This document shows, piece by piece, positions 1-13,000 of a stretch of DNA of 64,000 nt (position 1 is its first letter; each line of letters opens with the position of its first letter). Made by a program: the position numbers and the translations under genes. The stretch covers positions 11,411,001 through 11,475,000 of the forward strand of contig NC_072805.1 in the NCBI RefSeq assembly GCF_028583425.1. Direction: 5' to 3'. The notes beneath the pieces are model-generated. The model did not search any database. It was not told the DNA's origin and worked only from the letters and a program-made list of their open reading frames with translations. The DNA comes from Eublepharis macularius (lineage: Eukaryota; Chordata; Lepidosauria; Squamata; Eublepharidae).

Positions 1-1431
1 GCCTAAGTGGTGGTTCAATTGGGAAACCAAATGGAAATTCAAGTAGCCCACCGTGGACGTGATTAGTATCCTCTTCTTTAAGCCTAAAAGGGTATTCTCA
101 GTACCATTGCATGCCTTTGTTAAAAGAAGTCGATTCTTCAGTACGTTTTTTTTTTCTTGGTGCCAATTTGACAAGATAAATTTGAACATTGCGGAGACAT
201 CTCTTCTGTATTTTATGTTGTAATTCTGTCTGGCAGGTAAGATATGAGGAACACGGGTAACAATTAAATTGTTTATGAATTTGTGAATGAAAGAAATCAA
301 TTAAACTTAATTTTCAGAACAGAATAGTAGCAGCCTAAACTAAGACTATAAGGTTGCATCCTGGTGAGTGCTCAGGAGCCAGTATTCTTTTTTCAAAGTC
401 CTGCCATTGGCCATAGCAATAAACTTGCCCAGAATCTTGCTACTTTCTCAGATACTTCCAGCAGCTCAACCTCCAGTCATTTTTTCCCTTTACATTTCAG
501 CAGTTTTAACTAATGCGCCCTTTCCCCTTTCAAGCCATTTCTTCAGCTATAGTTCTGTTTCTGCTACAAGGTTTCTTCCGCTCTAAGTTTCCCCTTGATT
601 CTTACCTAGATGTTCTCCCTTTTTCCACTCTCTCCTCTGACCACCTAAGCAGTCTTCTAAGCACTTACGGTTTAGTTTGTAATTGATCACACCTCAAAAG
701 TTTGCACAAGAACTCACTATTGCAGAGTAAATGGGTTCAGAGTACAGCAGCCAGAGAAGTCAGTTGAGCAATTTCCAGGGGCCCATAAGTTCTGGCTTGG
801 AATCCTTCCTTCGGCTATACTTGCTGCTGATACTAAGTTCTCTGTGGGTGCTAGGAGGACTTGGGTGGGGGAGAGGCAGGAGTTGTATTGCGGTGAGCTT
901 TAAAAAAGCAAGTGGTGCCATTGAGATTCTTAAGCAGAGCTTCTGCCTCCTCCAGAGATTAATGTGACACGTGATCATCCCCTTGCAGCCAAAATAAGTG
1001 TTTGGAAACGAAGTGCTTTCGTGTCATTCTGAGCTCTGGAAGGGCAGAAGCAGCCAGAGGGATTCTTGCCTCTTTGACCTGTTCTAGGACTTGGCACAGT
1101 ATCTCTCTCTCACATGCACACTCACACTCACACAGAGGCTTACACAGAACTTGAGGGAGGGAAGGGCTGGTACAGCACAAAGCTTCAACACCTTCAGGTT
1201 AAATTTGTGACCTCAGCCATTCTGTCTGTGGTTAACATTGCAGCAGAAGTAATGGTTAACTACAGTTAGTCACCACAGGAGGAAAGAGGAGAGAACAGGG
1301 GGCATCCTGCTGCAGCTGTTGATTTCTTAAAACTTATGTACGCAGTACTGTGAGTTAAGGTGCGCCAGCATATTTTGACATTTTCCTTGATAAGGCAATT
1401 AACATTTAATAGTGAGTAGGGACTGGAAGCC

Positions 1432-1602
1432 GAGACCTGGATAGACCAGGCTAGCCCGATGTTAGAAGCTAAGCAGGACTGGCCCTGGTTAGTACTTGGA
1501 TGGGAGACCACCACAGAAGTCCAGGGTCTCTACGCAGAGGCAGCCAATCGCAAACCACCTCTGAACATCTCCTGCCTTGAAAACCCTGGGGGCTGTGACC
1601 TG
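1432..1602 (+). repeat. 5S rRNA-derived SINE (Sauria/5S type)
   Basis: AGCTAAGCAGG and GGTTAGTACTTGGATGGGAG at 1470-1508 are the conserved C-box region of 5S rRNA. A SINE body with caaaccacctctgaacatctc and cttgaaaaccctgg follows. The 5S head is diverged (gcccgatgttagaag) and this is not a 5S gene. 5S-headed Sauria SINEs are known from squamates. Confidence 0.8.
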
Positions 1603-2254
1603 AAGGTAAAAAGTAGGGCAGACTGGAAAGATCTAAGAGCTGACAGACAGCAGGGTGGAGTCCCAGTTTCTGTAGGGACGCAGTGCTCATCTAATAAGTC
1701 TGTTGCTGAGTTTTTCCTTCATATATTACACTTCCAGTTTTTGTGTTGTGCTAACAACTGAAAACTCGTTTACAAGCCACTAATAAACTGGAGCATAGTG
1801 GAGGAAGGGAACCTCAACACTCCTTTGCCCCTCCCAGTTGAAGGCTGAGAAACACAAAGAATGCATGTTGGAGATCTGAAATCTGAGAAACCCGCAAGAC
1901 TGGTTCTCCTCTTGGGTACTGGTTTTGCTCTTCTTACTGCTGAAAACATTTCAGATTCTTGCAAAAGGAAGTTGCAGTGACGATTGACCTGTGACGGCCC
2001 CACCCCCCACCCCCGGAATTTTCCAGTTGAAAAAAATGTCGAATTTAGCGGGTCAAATGAAATACTTCATTGTTTGTATCAAAAGACCTGTTTTACGTAC
2101 TAGAATGCTTCAGATGTTCCCTTCTTCAGTCAGTTTGCGTATATAAGAATCTTATCACATCAGTCACTTACCTGATTTGAAGACTTGCAGTTGAATATGG
2201 TGGTTGGGAGATATCTTGCTAAAAGCTCACAGCTGCTCTCCGGTCTCTCCCCTC

Positions 2255-2325
2255 CCCTCCTCTTGGAGATCTCTTTTGAACTGGCAGGCATTGAACCTGG
2301 GACCTTTCGTGGGTAAAGCATGTGA
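2255..2325 (-). repeat. tRNA-headed SINE head fragment
   Basis: GGCATTGAACCTGGGACC is a reversed B-box-like segment shared with the copies at 19300, 49113 and 53230. Confidence 0.5.
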
Positions 2326-2431
2326 TCTAGTGTTTAAAGAAACACATTGGTACACTATTATTCATAGAGCTTACATATATCCATCCAAAGATATGCATAA
2401 TATTGCTAAGTCATAGTTTTATTTTTAATCA

Positions 2432-2660
2432 TAACAACAACAGCGTGCTCATATAATGCCCTTCTGGACTGATTAGTGCCATACTCAGAGCGGTGAACAA
2501 AGTCAGTGTTGTTATTATCCCCACAATACAGCTGGGGCTGAGAGGAGTGGCTTACGCAAGGCCACCTACTGAGCTCATGGCAGTAGTGGGATTCAAACTA
2601 GCAAGGTGCTGATTCACAACCCAACCACTACACCACAGCAGCTCTCTTGTTGGCAAGGGA
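2432..2660 (-). repeat. tRNA-derived SINE with (GTT)n tail
   Basis: Reverse-oriented SINE: the (AAC)n tail at 2433 is followed by cactcagagcggtgaacaaag, gggattcaaactagc (B box) and aaccactacaccaca (A box). It is related to the copies at 26712, 47118 and 59230. Confidence 0.72.
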
Positions 2661-3009
2661 ACAGTTTGTAGGGTGCTCAAGGAAAGGGGGAGGGAGTGCA
2701 CAAGAGGGGAGTAGAATTTCCCTTTGTCCACGATCCGTGGTGGGTCCACTACTTGTTTTGTCTGTTTCCATGTGGCCGTTAAAAACTATTCAAACAGCAT
2801 GAAAACAAAATATTAATATGTGAATCAGGATTAATATTTTGCCATATTAATTAATTGCCAAGTACGGCTTCAGTGATTCAGTGGTCAGCAAGGGCAGTTC
2901 TTATGTCTTAACTCTGTAGGATTCTCCTTCAATTTTTTTTTCTTTTTTTGCACAGTTGCCTGTCATTACTGGTTAAAGGTAAAATGTTGGTATGCTCAAG
3001 GATCACTGT

Positions 3010-3399
3010 CAGGGTTGCCAGGTCTCCTCAACCTCCCAGCAGGAGGTTAGAGGCCTGGCCGTTGCCCCCTTTGCCTGCTCCTTGTGCACACGCTGCCACA
3101 CCGCACGATGACATCACTTCTGGGAAGTGAAGTCTTCACGAAGGCCTCCTGGGAGCTCTCCTGTGCTCTGCAGGGGGCCAAATTGGGCTGCTGCAGAGCA
3201 CAGGAGAGCTGTGTTCAGCAGCAGCCCAGTGCAGGCCTGAATTCGGCCCAATGCGGGCCCAAGTTGGGCCGCTGCGGAGTGCAGGAGCACACCATGCTGC
3301 CCAGGAGCATGCCCCGGGAGGTGCGTCCCCCCCCCCAACCAGGTGGGTGGGGGTGGGGCGAGGGATTCCCCCATCCCCAGCGGGGGTCTGGCAACCCTC
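3010..3399 (+). mobile_element. Non-autonomous hAT transposon, 390 bp, exact 8-bp TSD
   Basis: The termini CAGGGTTGCCAGGTC and ...GTCTGGCAACCCTC form an imperfect inverted repeat. The element is flanked by ATCACTGT at 3002-3009 and 3400-3407, the 8-bp duplication typical of hAT. Inside, gagctctcctgtgctctgca and its reverse complement form a hairpin at 3152-3211. No transposase is encoded; the reading frames here are GC-rich shadows. Confidence 0.82.
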
Positions 3400-3916
3400 A
3401 TCACTGTTATGTGGCTGCAGTGCTTAACAGAAGGGTGTTTTCCCTAGAGCTGGTGCTCCAGTGCCTTTTGGTAGCTAAGGACTGTTGACCTGAAGGCTGC
3501 AATGCTGTCCACAGTAGGGTTCCCAGAAGACAAATGGGTTGAAAGTATGGTCTGCATTGACTTGCCTGCTCAAGAATCCCCGCACATATGCTGTGTAACT
3601 TCTGTGCCTTACATAGTGGTTTGTCCCATGTTTTCTGAGACTGCATCCCTAAAACATTTCTCAATCAATATGTTGTTGGGGAAGATCCTTCCATGGAAAG
3701 AAGCTTATGTACTTACGTAGCGATCTTTCCTCTGAGGAACTCAAATACCAACATTTTTGGGGAACTCAGTTAAAATACCACTGTGAATGTGAATATAAAA
3801 CAAAGTCAGTAGTATCTGGGGAAGTTAAACAAAATTGACTTGAGGCAAGCCATGTGTAAGATTAGGTATTAAGAATGTATAATTAAAGTACTTTTTCTTT
3901 CTTTCTTTCTCTGCAG

Positions 3917-4016
3917 CTTGCAGGAACAGCTGTACTTGGAATTGGCCTATGGCTTCGGTTTGATTCACAGACGAAAGATATTTTTCGGGATGAAGGCAGT
4001 ACAACTTTCTATACAG
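3917..4016 (+). CDS. CD9: CD9 exon 2: TM1 and small extracellular loop
   Basis: The acceptor is a pyrimidine tract ending ctctgcag and the donor is GTATGT. The exon encodes [20 protein letters not shown] followed by an acidic stretch ending FYTG, 33 codons plus one base. It covers most of the TM1 helix and the short loop. No N-X-S/T sequon is present in this loop. Confidence 0.95.
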
Positions 4017-7000
4017 GTATGTCGCAAAGGAAAACAGTTTTGTTTAAGTTATATGAACAGCAGCACAGTTCTGAAACCGAGATATTTTTCTTAACGGTTC
4101 CTGTAACACCAATGAGGTTTGACCAAAATGCCCTAGGTCCTGTCAAATAACTTATTGATAGGGGAAAGCCATTATTGTATGTATGTAAAGGTACTTAATA
4201 TTGAATGGCATACTGTGCAGGAGGGGGCAGGATCAAAATCGTTAAAAGGATTTCCAGACTTCCTAGGAAGCCAAACCCTTGTACACAAGTAGTCAAAAGG
4301 TGCCATAATCTCCTGAAAAGTAAAACAGATCTCTTCTCTCCCCCTTAAAACGGGGGGTTGCAGAGAGTACCCCCAAATGGAGACATACTTCTACAATTGC
4401 TAGAGATTTGGTGTATCTACAGAATACATACATACTTTAGAAGTCTGAAGATTGGGCTGTTTAATAGCTAGTGGGCAAAATACGGAGTATAAATTTTGCT
4501 TCTTAATAAAGACGAGCACAGGGCAAGTCACACTTTTGCAGGACTTTGCTTTCTCCTTTGGGGCTAAACTAGACATCTTTGTTTAAAATCTGAGCCTCCC
4601 CCGTTGTTAATGAATGCACGGGTCCACTTTTAGTGTGCTGGGGGAATGTGGGTGAGAGGTCCTAACCATGACACCTGTCCCAGGCACTGTTTGGGCTTAG
4701 ATCTGCTCCGACCTCTCAGTATCTTCTGATTTGGGGAAGGGCTTGTCCACTTATTTCTCTGTGAGTGTTCCACTGATGGTAAGAATTGCATAAATAAATA
4801 ATAATCAGGGGTCTGGAGACTGAGCCCTAGGAGGAAAGGCTGAGGGCCTTGGGAATGTTTAGTTTGGAGAAGAGGAGGTTGAGGGGGGACATGATTGCTC
4901 CCTTTAAGTATTTGAAAGGCTGTCATTTGGAGGAGGGCAAGGAGCTGTTCCAGTTGGCAGCAGAGGGTAGGACGCGAAGCAATGGGCTTAAATCACATGC
5001 ACAAAGGTACCGGCTGGATATTAGGAAGAACTTTTTCACAGTCAGAGTAGTTCAAAAGTGGAACCAGCTGCCTAGCGAGGTGGCGAGCTCCCCTTCACTG
5101 GCAGTTTTCAAGAAGAGGCTGGATGAATACTTGTCAGAGATGCTTTAGGCTGATCCTGCACTGGGCAGGGGGTTGGACTAGATGGTCTGTATGGCCCCTT
5201 CCAACTCTATGATTCTATGAATAGCTGAATGTTGAACAAGGTTGTTATGATCAGAGGCTACCTCAAACAAAAACCAATGGTTCTGGCGCAGCCTGTTTTT
5301 ATAGAAGTGTTTTCTCATCCAGAACTCTTCTAAGCATGTAAATACATGTGTTTTTTCCCCCTAAACTACTGAACATTTAGAGCAATTTGAGAGAACTAGA
5401 AAAATAACTTGAAGTATTTCCATGATTTTCCATGTGTAGATTGACACACTTACTGTAAATTCTGTCATGTATACAGTAGGATTGCTGACATGTGCCTTCA
5501 AAAATTCTGGCCACGTGGTTGCATCAGGGGTGTGTGGAATCTACATGAGTAGGTTGGCAGCCACAAGTACTTGGCACGCTCAGACTCTTAACAGCTGGTA
5601 CAGTCAGCTGGTAATTTCATTGTTTGTGATCATGACAACAAACGTGTGTCCTGGGCTGTGGGTTGCACCCACCATCTTGATATGGTTCTTACTGCCGTGG
5701 ATGTCACGTGGCTCTTTGGTGACACACTGTGCATATGCAAAAATGCAGGTTATGTGCAGCCATCAAATCCCTTATGCCATTGAAAGGCTTTAGCATGGAC
5801 ATTTGCCAAAGCCACACATTATAAAATAAAAGGGGGGCTTATCTTTTAAAATACCAACTTCACCAACAAAACTCTGCAACCAACAAAAAAGGCGGCAGTA
5901 GGAAACCTTGATTTGTTCTGAAACAGCTGTAGAAGTAGGTAGATTTTTTAAACAAAATTATAAACTCAGATTTAGATAATTTATCCCATGTAAACCGCCA
6001 TCTGAAAGGTTTCTAAAGCCACCTGCATACAATTTGGTAATCAATTGTCAATCAATTGTTATTGAAACCACCAGCTGAAAGAGCGCATGAGAAGTCTGGG
6101 TAACCAAGGGTTCTGCTAGAGGCAGTGGAGCTGTCATAGTTCTCAGTCTTGGCAAAGCTTATTAGCTGAGGGTAACCCTCCTCTTTGTGTTTTATACTCT
6201 GCCCCTAGGAGTTTACATTCTGATTGGAGCTGGTGCACTCATAATGCTTGTGGGTTTCCTGGGATGTTGTGGAGCGATACAGGAGTCCCAGTGCATGCTT
6301 GGCTTGGTAAGTATAGCAGCTGTCCCAGAGAGGCAATAATCAGCAGAACCAAGTGGTAAAGATCTTGCTGAGCTGGAATCCTTCAGGATGCAAAATAATA
6401 GACATGTGAGGAGCCATGTCTGAAATTCTCTCTCTCTCTCTCTCTCTTGCAAATAGTATCCCATGCAGGTTAAAAACTAGCACGGCTCTTCCATGTGTTG
6501 TTTTCCTATGGAATCTTTTTTTGTGTTGGAGGACTTTCAACCTTGAGCCATCCTAGTATCAGCCTGAACGGATACAGTTCAGGAAAAACTCTCCCCCTGT
6601 GATTTTACTCTTGTTTAAACCGTCCCTCATGTTTTTGGCTGCCAATTGTAATGCATTTGATTTGCGGAAATAAATCTAGAGGTTTTAATGTTGTTGCTTA
6701 ATATTTGCCTTATTCCGCTTTGGAAATAGTGTATGGAAAGGATGTTTCATTTGCAACACACATCTCTTGCAGGACCCGCTGAACACATGCATTGGAAGTT
6801 GCCCTAATATATGAATTTCTCCACAGTATTTAATACTGTGTGATGGAGCAAGTTTTGTATCCATACCAGTTCACCTGTAATGGTTCATTCACATACTTAT
6901 TTATTTTTCAAAGCTGTTTTCTTAGCAATGCTCTCAAACAGTTCAGGGTGGTTTTTTTATAAAAAAAACTTGCAATAATACAACATATAAAATTATGAAG

Positions 7001-10000
7001 TGGTGGAATCAAGGTGAATTTGGAAAAAAGCTCTGTGATCTTTTTCTTTTTTTTTCTTAACAAAGAAATGCCTTATGAAACTTCTTCATGCTTTCTGAAG
7101 GTAAAAAGGGCAGGTGACAAATTAACTTCCCTGGCCACAGCCCCACAGTTGGGGTGTCATGTCTGAGAAGACCCTGGTTGCTCTGCCTCTGAGCCAGGCG
7201 GGGAGAACTTCTGAGTACTCACTCATCTGAATTACAGATGATGCTGTCCAAAACAGAGTTCAATCAAAAAGAGTCCAGTAGCACCTTTAAGACTAACCAA
7301 TTTTATTGTAGCATAAACTTTCGAGAATCAAGTTCTCTTCGTCAGATGCATGTTACAGAGACTGGTCAAATATAGAAGAGGAGGAAGGAGAAGGGGAGGA
7401 GAGAGAAGAGGCAATTACGGGGGGAGGGGGAGGGTGCAACCAAAACATTCCTTTGCTAGTATATGTAAACATCTCCTTTTGGTGTGTGGATCAGTTGGCT
7501 TCAAAGGAGTTTGCTCTGTTAGTTTGTAGCAGCCAAACAGCTAGACCATCCAATTCCAATGCAGTATGAGCCTTCAATAACCACAGCTCTCCTTGCCAGA
7601 TGCATCTGACAAAGAGATCTGTGGTCCCCGAAAGCCCACGCCAGGTGCCACTGAGCTCCCCCAGACCCCGCCTCTGTAAAGGAAATCTGTTACCTGTGAT
7701 AATGTGATAACCATTCATAGTCCCTATTCAGTCCCAGCTTGACAGAGTCAAATTTGCATATGAATTCCAATTCAGCAGCTTCCCGTTGGATTTTGTTTTT
7801 GAAAGGTTTCTGTTGAACTACTGTGACCTTTAAGTCTTTGATGGAATGTCCTGGTAGACTGAAGTGTTCTCCCACTGGTTTCTGGACGTTTCCATTTCTA
7901 ATGTCAGATTTGTGTCCATTTATTCTTTTGCGTAGAGGTTGGCTGGTTTGTCCAATGTACAGAGCAGATGGACATTGTTAGCACATGAGGGCATATATCA
8001 GATTGGAGGATGAGCAGCTGTAACAGAGTTAACAGCCTTCTAAACCCATTGACTTCAGTTGACTTAGAACAGAGTAACTAAAGGTTGCCGTCTTCCAGGT
8101 GGGGCTCGAAGATCTCCTGGAATTATAATATACGTCTAGATTACAGGGATCAGCCCCCCTGGAGAAAATGACTGCTTTGGCACTGTCACCCCTCTGCAGC
8201 CCCCCCCCCCCCAAAACTCCACCCTCTCCAGACTCCTTCCCCAAATCTCCAGGAATTTGGCAATTCTAGGTGTCCCTCTGCTTAGGACAGTACTGGGGGG
8301 CTCTAGTCTTAAAAGCACCATTAATAGGAAGCAAGTTCAATTGAGCCCAGTAGAATTTACTTCTAATTATTTGTGCTTAGAGTGGCACTGTACATCTTGG
8401 CCTGTAGCTCCTGGCTATAGCAGGAAATGCTGCGTACTGCTTGCTTGGTCTTTGATGGTAGAGGGGTGTGGAAGAGAGAGAGAGAGAGAGGCCACAGAGC
8501 TGGATTTCTAGGCAGGTGTGGCTCACCCACATCCCACACATACTGCTTTCCTCCTTAGCTGGCTGTGAGGGCTCAATAGAGAGAAAGCAGGGCTAGAGAC
8601 AATATAGCAGCAACCACAGAGGGAATCCTTGCCCCCCCTCCCCCGCGCACCATGTCTGCTTACAGCAGGTCTGGATTTATTCTGTGTTTGCAGAGGAAGA
8701 GAAAGAGAGAACCTCTGGAATGTCTTTATTCATCTGCAAATGTGGAGATCATCTTTATTCATCTGCAAATGTGGAGATCAAGCACACCCAACCATGCTTA
8801 AGACATTTCTTTGGGCATCCTCTGCAGAGCAGAGATTTATTTATATTTATTTATATTTTATTTATATTTCAGTTTATATACCGCCCATCCCCAGGGGCTC
8901 TGGGCAGTGAACAGTTAAAATCGATAAAAACATGAACTAAAATCAATATACAAACAATAAAACAAATTAACAAAGTGCAGTGGTGGGGAGAACCCTCCCC
9001 CACCCCAAAGGTGGGAGGCCCACTTGGCGCCGCCCCCTTCAATCACCAAATGCCTGGCGGAACAGCTCTATCTTACAGGCCCGGCGGAACGATAATATGT
9101 CCCGCTGGGCCCGGGTTTCCATTGACAGAGCGTTCCACCAGGCTGGGGCCAGGACTGAAAAGGCCCTGGCCCTGGTTGAAGCGAGGCGGGCTTCCTTAGG
9201 GCCGGGGACCACAAGTAAATATTTATTCGCTGATCGAAGCGATCTCCGGGGAACGTACAGAGATTTAGAGCCTTAGCACTCTGTCAAGCAGGAGTAGACA
9301 GTGACATGGCAGTAGAGGCCACAGGATATTTAAAATCATTATGTCCTTCAAAAAGAAGAGCACTTCAAGAAGCATGGCTGAACGACTTGAAATAGCTCCA
9401 CCTTGTTTAAAACAAGACACGCTGTGTGTCCCCAGAATGTCTGTCAGTCACTCTAAATTAGCAACAGGTGTTACCTGCCTGCTCAAATGTGTGTGTGTGT
9501 GTGTGTGTGTAAAAAAATTGTTGGATCGTTGGTTAGAAAAAAAGGTGCCTTTCATTGATGTTAGTATTGGAAGATAATTTGGATCTCCAACGGTGTGTTT
9601 TTTCCATCCTTCTGCAGTTCTTCCTCTTCCTCCTTGTGATTTTTGCTCTTGAAGTAGCTGCTGCCATCTGGGGATTTTCAAACAAAGAGAAGGTAAGATG
9701 ATGTCTTCTCGATCTTGAAAGATCAGCTATGCTTGAGGAACAGCCTCCTGGAAGAGGTCTGGAGGCTGCCTCGGTCCTGGGTTCCAGTGAGGCTGTGTTC
9801 TGGAGAGCTTTCGGGGCAGCCTGAACAAAGGGAGGATATCCTGTGCAGGAGGCATATAAGGTGTTTGGGTGTTTTTACAGTTTTTATATTGTTGTAGCCT
9901 GCCTTGGGTTCTGAGTTGCTCAGCAGAATGGCGGTGGGCATATAAATATTTTAAATAAATAAAATGCCCTCTAGGATAGTAAAGGGATGTTCATGGGGGT

Positions 10001-13000
10001 TTTAGATGGTAGCAGATCACAATAGATATGGATACAAAAGCTGCCAATCTAGTTTTTTTTTTAAAATAGTGATACTACCATTACTTTTTCATGCAGTTTA
10101 CAATGTAACATAACCCAAGAGGTTACAACCTATGGTGGGAAGGAAACTGGGGGAAGTGACAAACTGACCCAATTAAAGTTTAGTTGTTTGGCTTTTCTCC
10201 ACCCACCCTGACCCCCAGTCCCTGCTGCTTTGGATCCCAGACTGCCTGATCTCAGATGGGCTTACTGGCCCTGCTAAGCCTGTGCTTCTTGAAGCATATT
10301 TCTATTGTATGTTTTTTCTCTCTCCTTTTAAAAGATAAAGACTGATGGAAGAATTTGCTTTTCTTTTGGGTTCTAGATTATTAATGAAATCAAGAAGTTT
10401 TATGACAAGGTGTATGAAAAAAGAAATGAACAAGGTCCTAGAGAAACCCTGATCGCCATTCAGCATGCTGTAAGTCAGATCTTCCGTTTTGCTTTTTGTA
10501 CTACTTGAGTTATCCGCGTGGAAGGGACTTCTTGCTGCAGGGAGCTACAAGGAACTCGCTTTTGTGCTGAGTTGTGCATGTTGTGAATGTACACTACTCT
10601 ATTTAAAAAAAAGAATTAAACATTTGTTTAATTTTTACCCTCTAGGCAATATCAGTTCAAGGTACTTTGTCACCCAAAGCAAGGGATACACACGACAACT
10701 AAAAGATACGACCTTGCTGGGGATATCTTCTAAAAAAGGATCTGGAGTGCAAGCAGAGAAGCCCCCCCAAGTAGGGAGCTGTAGAGGTTAATTGCTGCTC
10801 TTCAGGACGCTGCACACACCCCTTCAGTTCCTGCAAGTTACATTTATAATCCCCATTATGAATCTTTAAAACTTTGAATTTCCACAGAGAACTCTCAATG
10901 CCATCAATATGTTTACAAGACCAAAAATACTCTGTCATCATACAACCTAAACTGTGTACTGTTGAAAACGGGGGGGAAAGCCCAAACCACAGAACAACTC
11001 AAATAACTTAAATCTGTATCAGGCTTCCTTGATAAGGAAAGAGTTCCATCAACCACATAATTTGACATAAAGTCATGTGTGAATGTGGAGACAAGATCTT
11101 GTTTGATCCACTCCCCCATGAGTAAAATTTTACAGAAGTATTTTTGCCCTAAACTCTCCTATTACATTCTCATAAGCCTGTCATATATTGTAACCTATCG
11201 TAAAAGGATGGACACACCTGGCAGTAGCCCTGCCGCTCCTATTTCCTGCCATTGGTTCTGTGTGTTCAGTGTTTGAAGTATACCCTTTGCATACGTTAGC
11301 ATAGTTATACAATACTTAGTAGCAGTAGAAAAGAGCAAGAGTCCTGTAGCAACTGTAAGGCTAACAAAATTTTTGGTAAGGGATGAGCTTTCGTGAGTCA
11401 CAGCTCACTTCTTCAGATAGCATCTGAAGAAGTGAGCTGTGACTCATGAAGGCTCATACCCTCCTACAAATGTTAGTCTTAGAGGTGCTAGTGGACTCTT
11501 GCTCTTTTCTACTGCTACAGATGGACCAACACAGCTACCTAGCTTGATATAAGTAGGATTTTCATAACTTTTTCTTAAGGTTTGTTGAGAGATTTTAGCA
11601 AAGCTCCTCTTTTTTTGGATAGTTTATATGGCTCTGGGACATTCCTCCTTGATATGCAATTTTTACAGTGAAGCACAACTTTTTCTTTTCTTTCTTTTTT
11701 TTTGCTGTAGCTTTACTGCTGTGGCTATGGGGGAGTCATAGAATCATGGCTTCGGGAAACCTGTCCCAAATCAGAAAATGTACTGGACTTATCGCTAAAG
11801 GTATGTACGTCTAATCCTGTGTTTTGGGAAATTGCATGTGTGTGTTCTTACTTGCAAATACCAGTGCAAGCTGAGCTGGAACTGAATCCTCCTCCTTCAG
11901 CAAGGACTTGCAAGCTTCTTTTGTGACAGAGACCACTTTTTGTGTAGGCAGCTGGAAGGTACAAATGGTGAACACTTGGGGGGAGAAGGAGAGATGAGAG
12001 CAGTAGGGATGCATGTGACAAGTGAAGCTCCTTCCCAACAGGCTGAAGGCGAAGGGATTAAGCCAGAGGCCGGGAAAGGGTTAGCAGCATGAAGAAAGAG
12101 AAAGAGAATGAATATAACACTCTCAATAAAAAAAGAAGAAAAAGAGAGAGTTGGCAACCTAGAGATGCCCTGGGATGCCGTTCCAGGGGCAGCAAAGAAG
12201 CTGATACAGAGTAGGGTGGTAGAGCTGGAGCAGCTTAGAACAGATTGAATATAAAACGAGGGCAGAAATACAAGGAAGGTAAGATGGGGAGGCTTTTGTC
12301 AGACTAGGACAAGCCATCTGTACAAGAGTATCAGGCTTTAAGGAGGCACATCATGTTGGTCTGCAGGAGCTGGAAGGGCAGGAATTGGGTAGAGGTCTTG
12401 GAGTGGTGACTTTCTCCTCCAGTAGATACTGTTGTGTGTGGAGGGGTTGCTAATCCTTTCCCTGTCGCTGCTTTCTGTGTTTATAGAAAGCAGTTCAGAA
12501 ATGTAACTCTGTATGAAAAGTCTATTTTGGAGGGGAAATCTTTTCTTTAAAAGCTAGCCTGAGTTTTTCCTCTGGCTGCAAGGGTGCCCCCTCGGTGGGG
12601 CAGTAGTATAGCTCTCTGTGGTTCATTGGTATAGGAAGCAATCTTGTCCTCAGTGGAGAGGGCGTGGCATCTTCACCAAAGAACAGCGTGCTCTTGAGAG
12701 CGGGAGTACTCTGGCTCGGTTTGCAGCGACACAGTTTCAGGAATGGAAGTGCCCCCTGTATTTTTACCTCTTTTCCCCATCCTCAGCTGCTTAGGTGTGT
12801 GGGAATGGCCTATGGGGGGGGGTAGGATTCTTCAAGGATATGTTGGGTGGCCATTAGTTGAGGCTTGCGTTAGATTTCTGTGTACTTTGTTGAGCTGAGC
12901 AAGGGGGTTGGACTAGATGACATGTCAGCAAGCAGCAAAACAAGAAGCCGAATGAGTTCCTTGGTGGGCCATTGTGACCAGCTGTGTTTGACGGGAAGGT

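Larger units (their letters stand above)
1..3916 (+). other. CD9 intron 1 (3' part)
   Basis: This lies upstream of CD9 exon 2 and is presumed to be the end of its first intron. No exon is recognised. It contains a 5S-headed SINE (1432-1602), a tRNA-SINE fragment (2432-2660) and a hAT insertion (3010-3399). A (T)n/(CTTT)n tract precedes the exon 2 acceptor. Confidence 0.7.
6307..9617 (+). other. CD9 intron 3
   Basis: Contains a (CT)n tract at 6427-6448, a Penelope-like remnant (7265-8005), a hAT-like fragment (8083-8275), an (AG)n tract near 8475, a 3' LINE-type repeat (8835-9275) and a (GT)n tract at 9489-9510. Confidence 0.8.

Noticed and set aside
1466-1510. 5S rRNA gene
   Set aside because: Only the 3' promoter-containing part matches 5S; the head is diverged and fused to a SINE body.
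5467-5793. 108-codon plus frame in CD9 intron 2
   Set aside because: No similarity to any family I recognise and no splice context.
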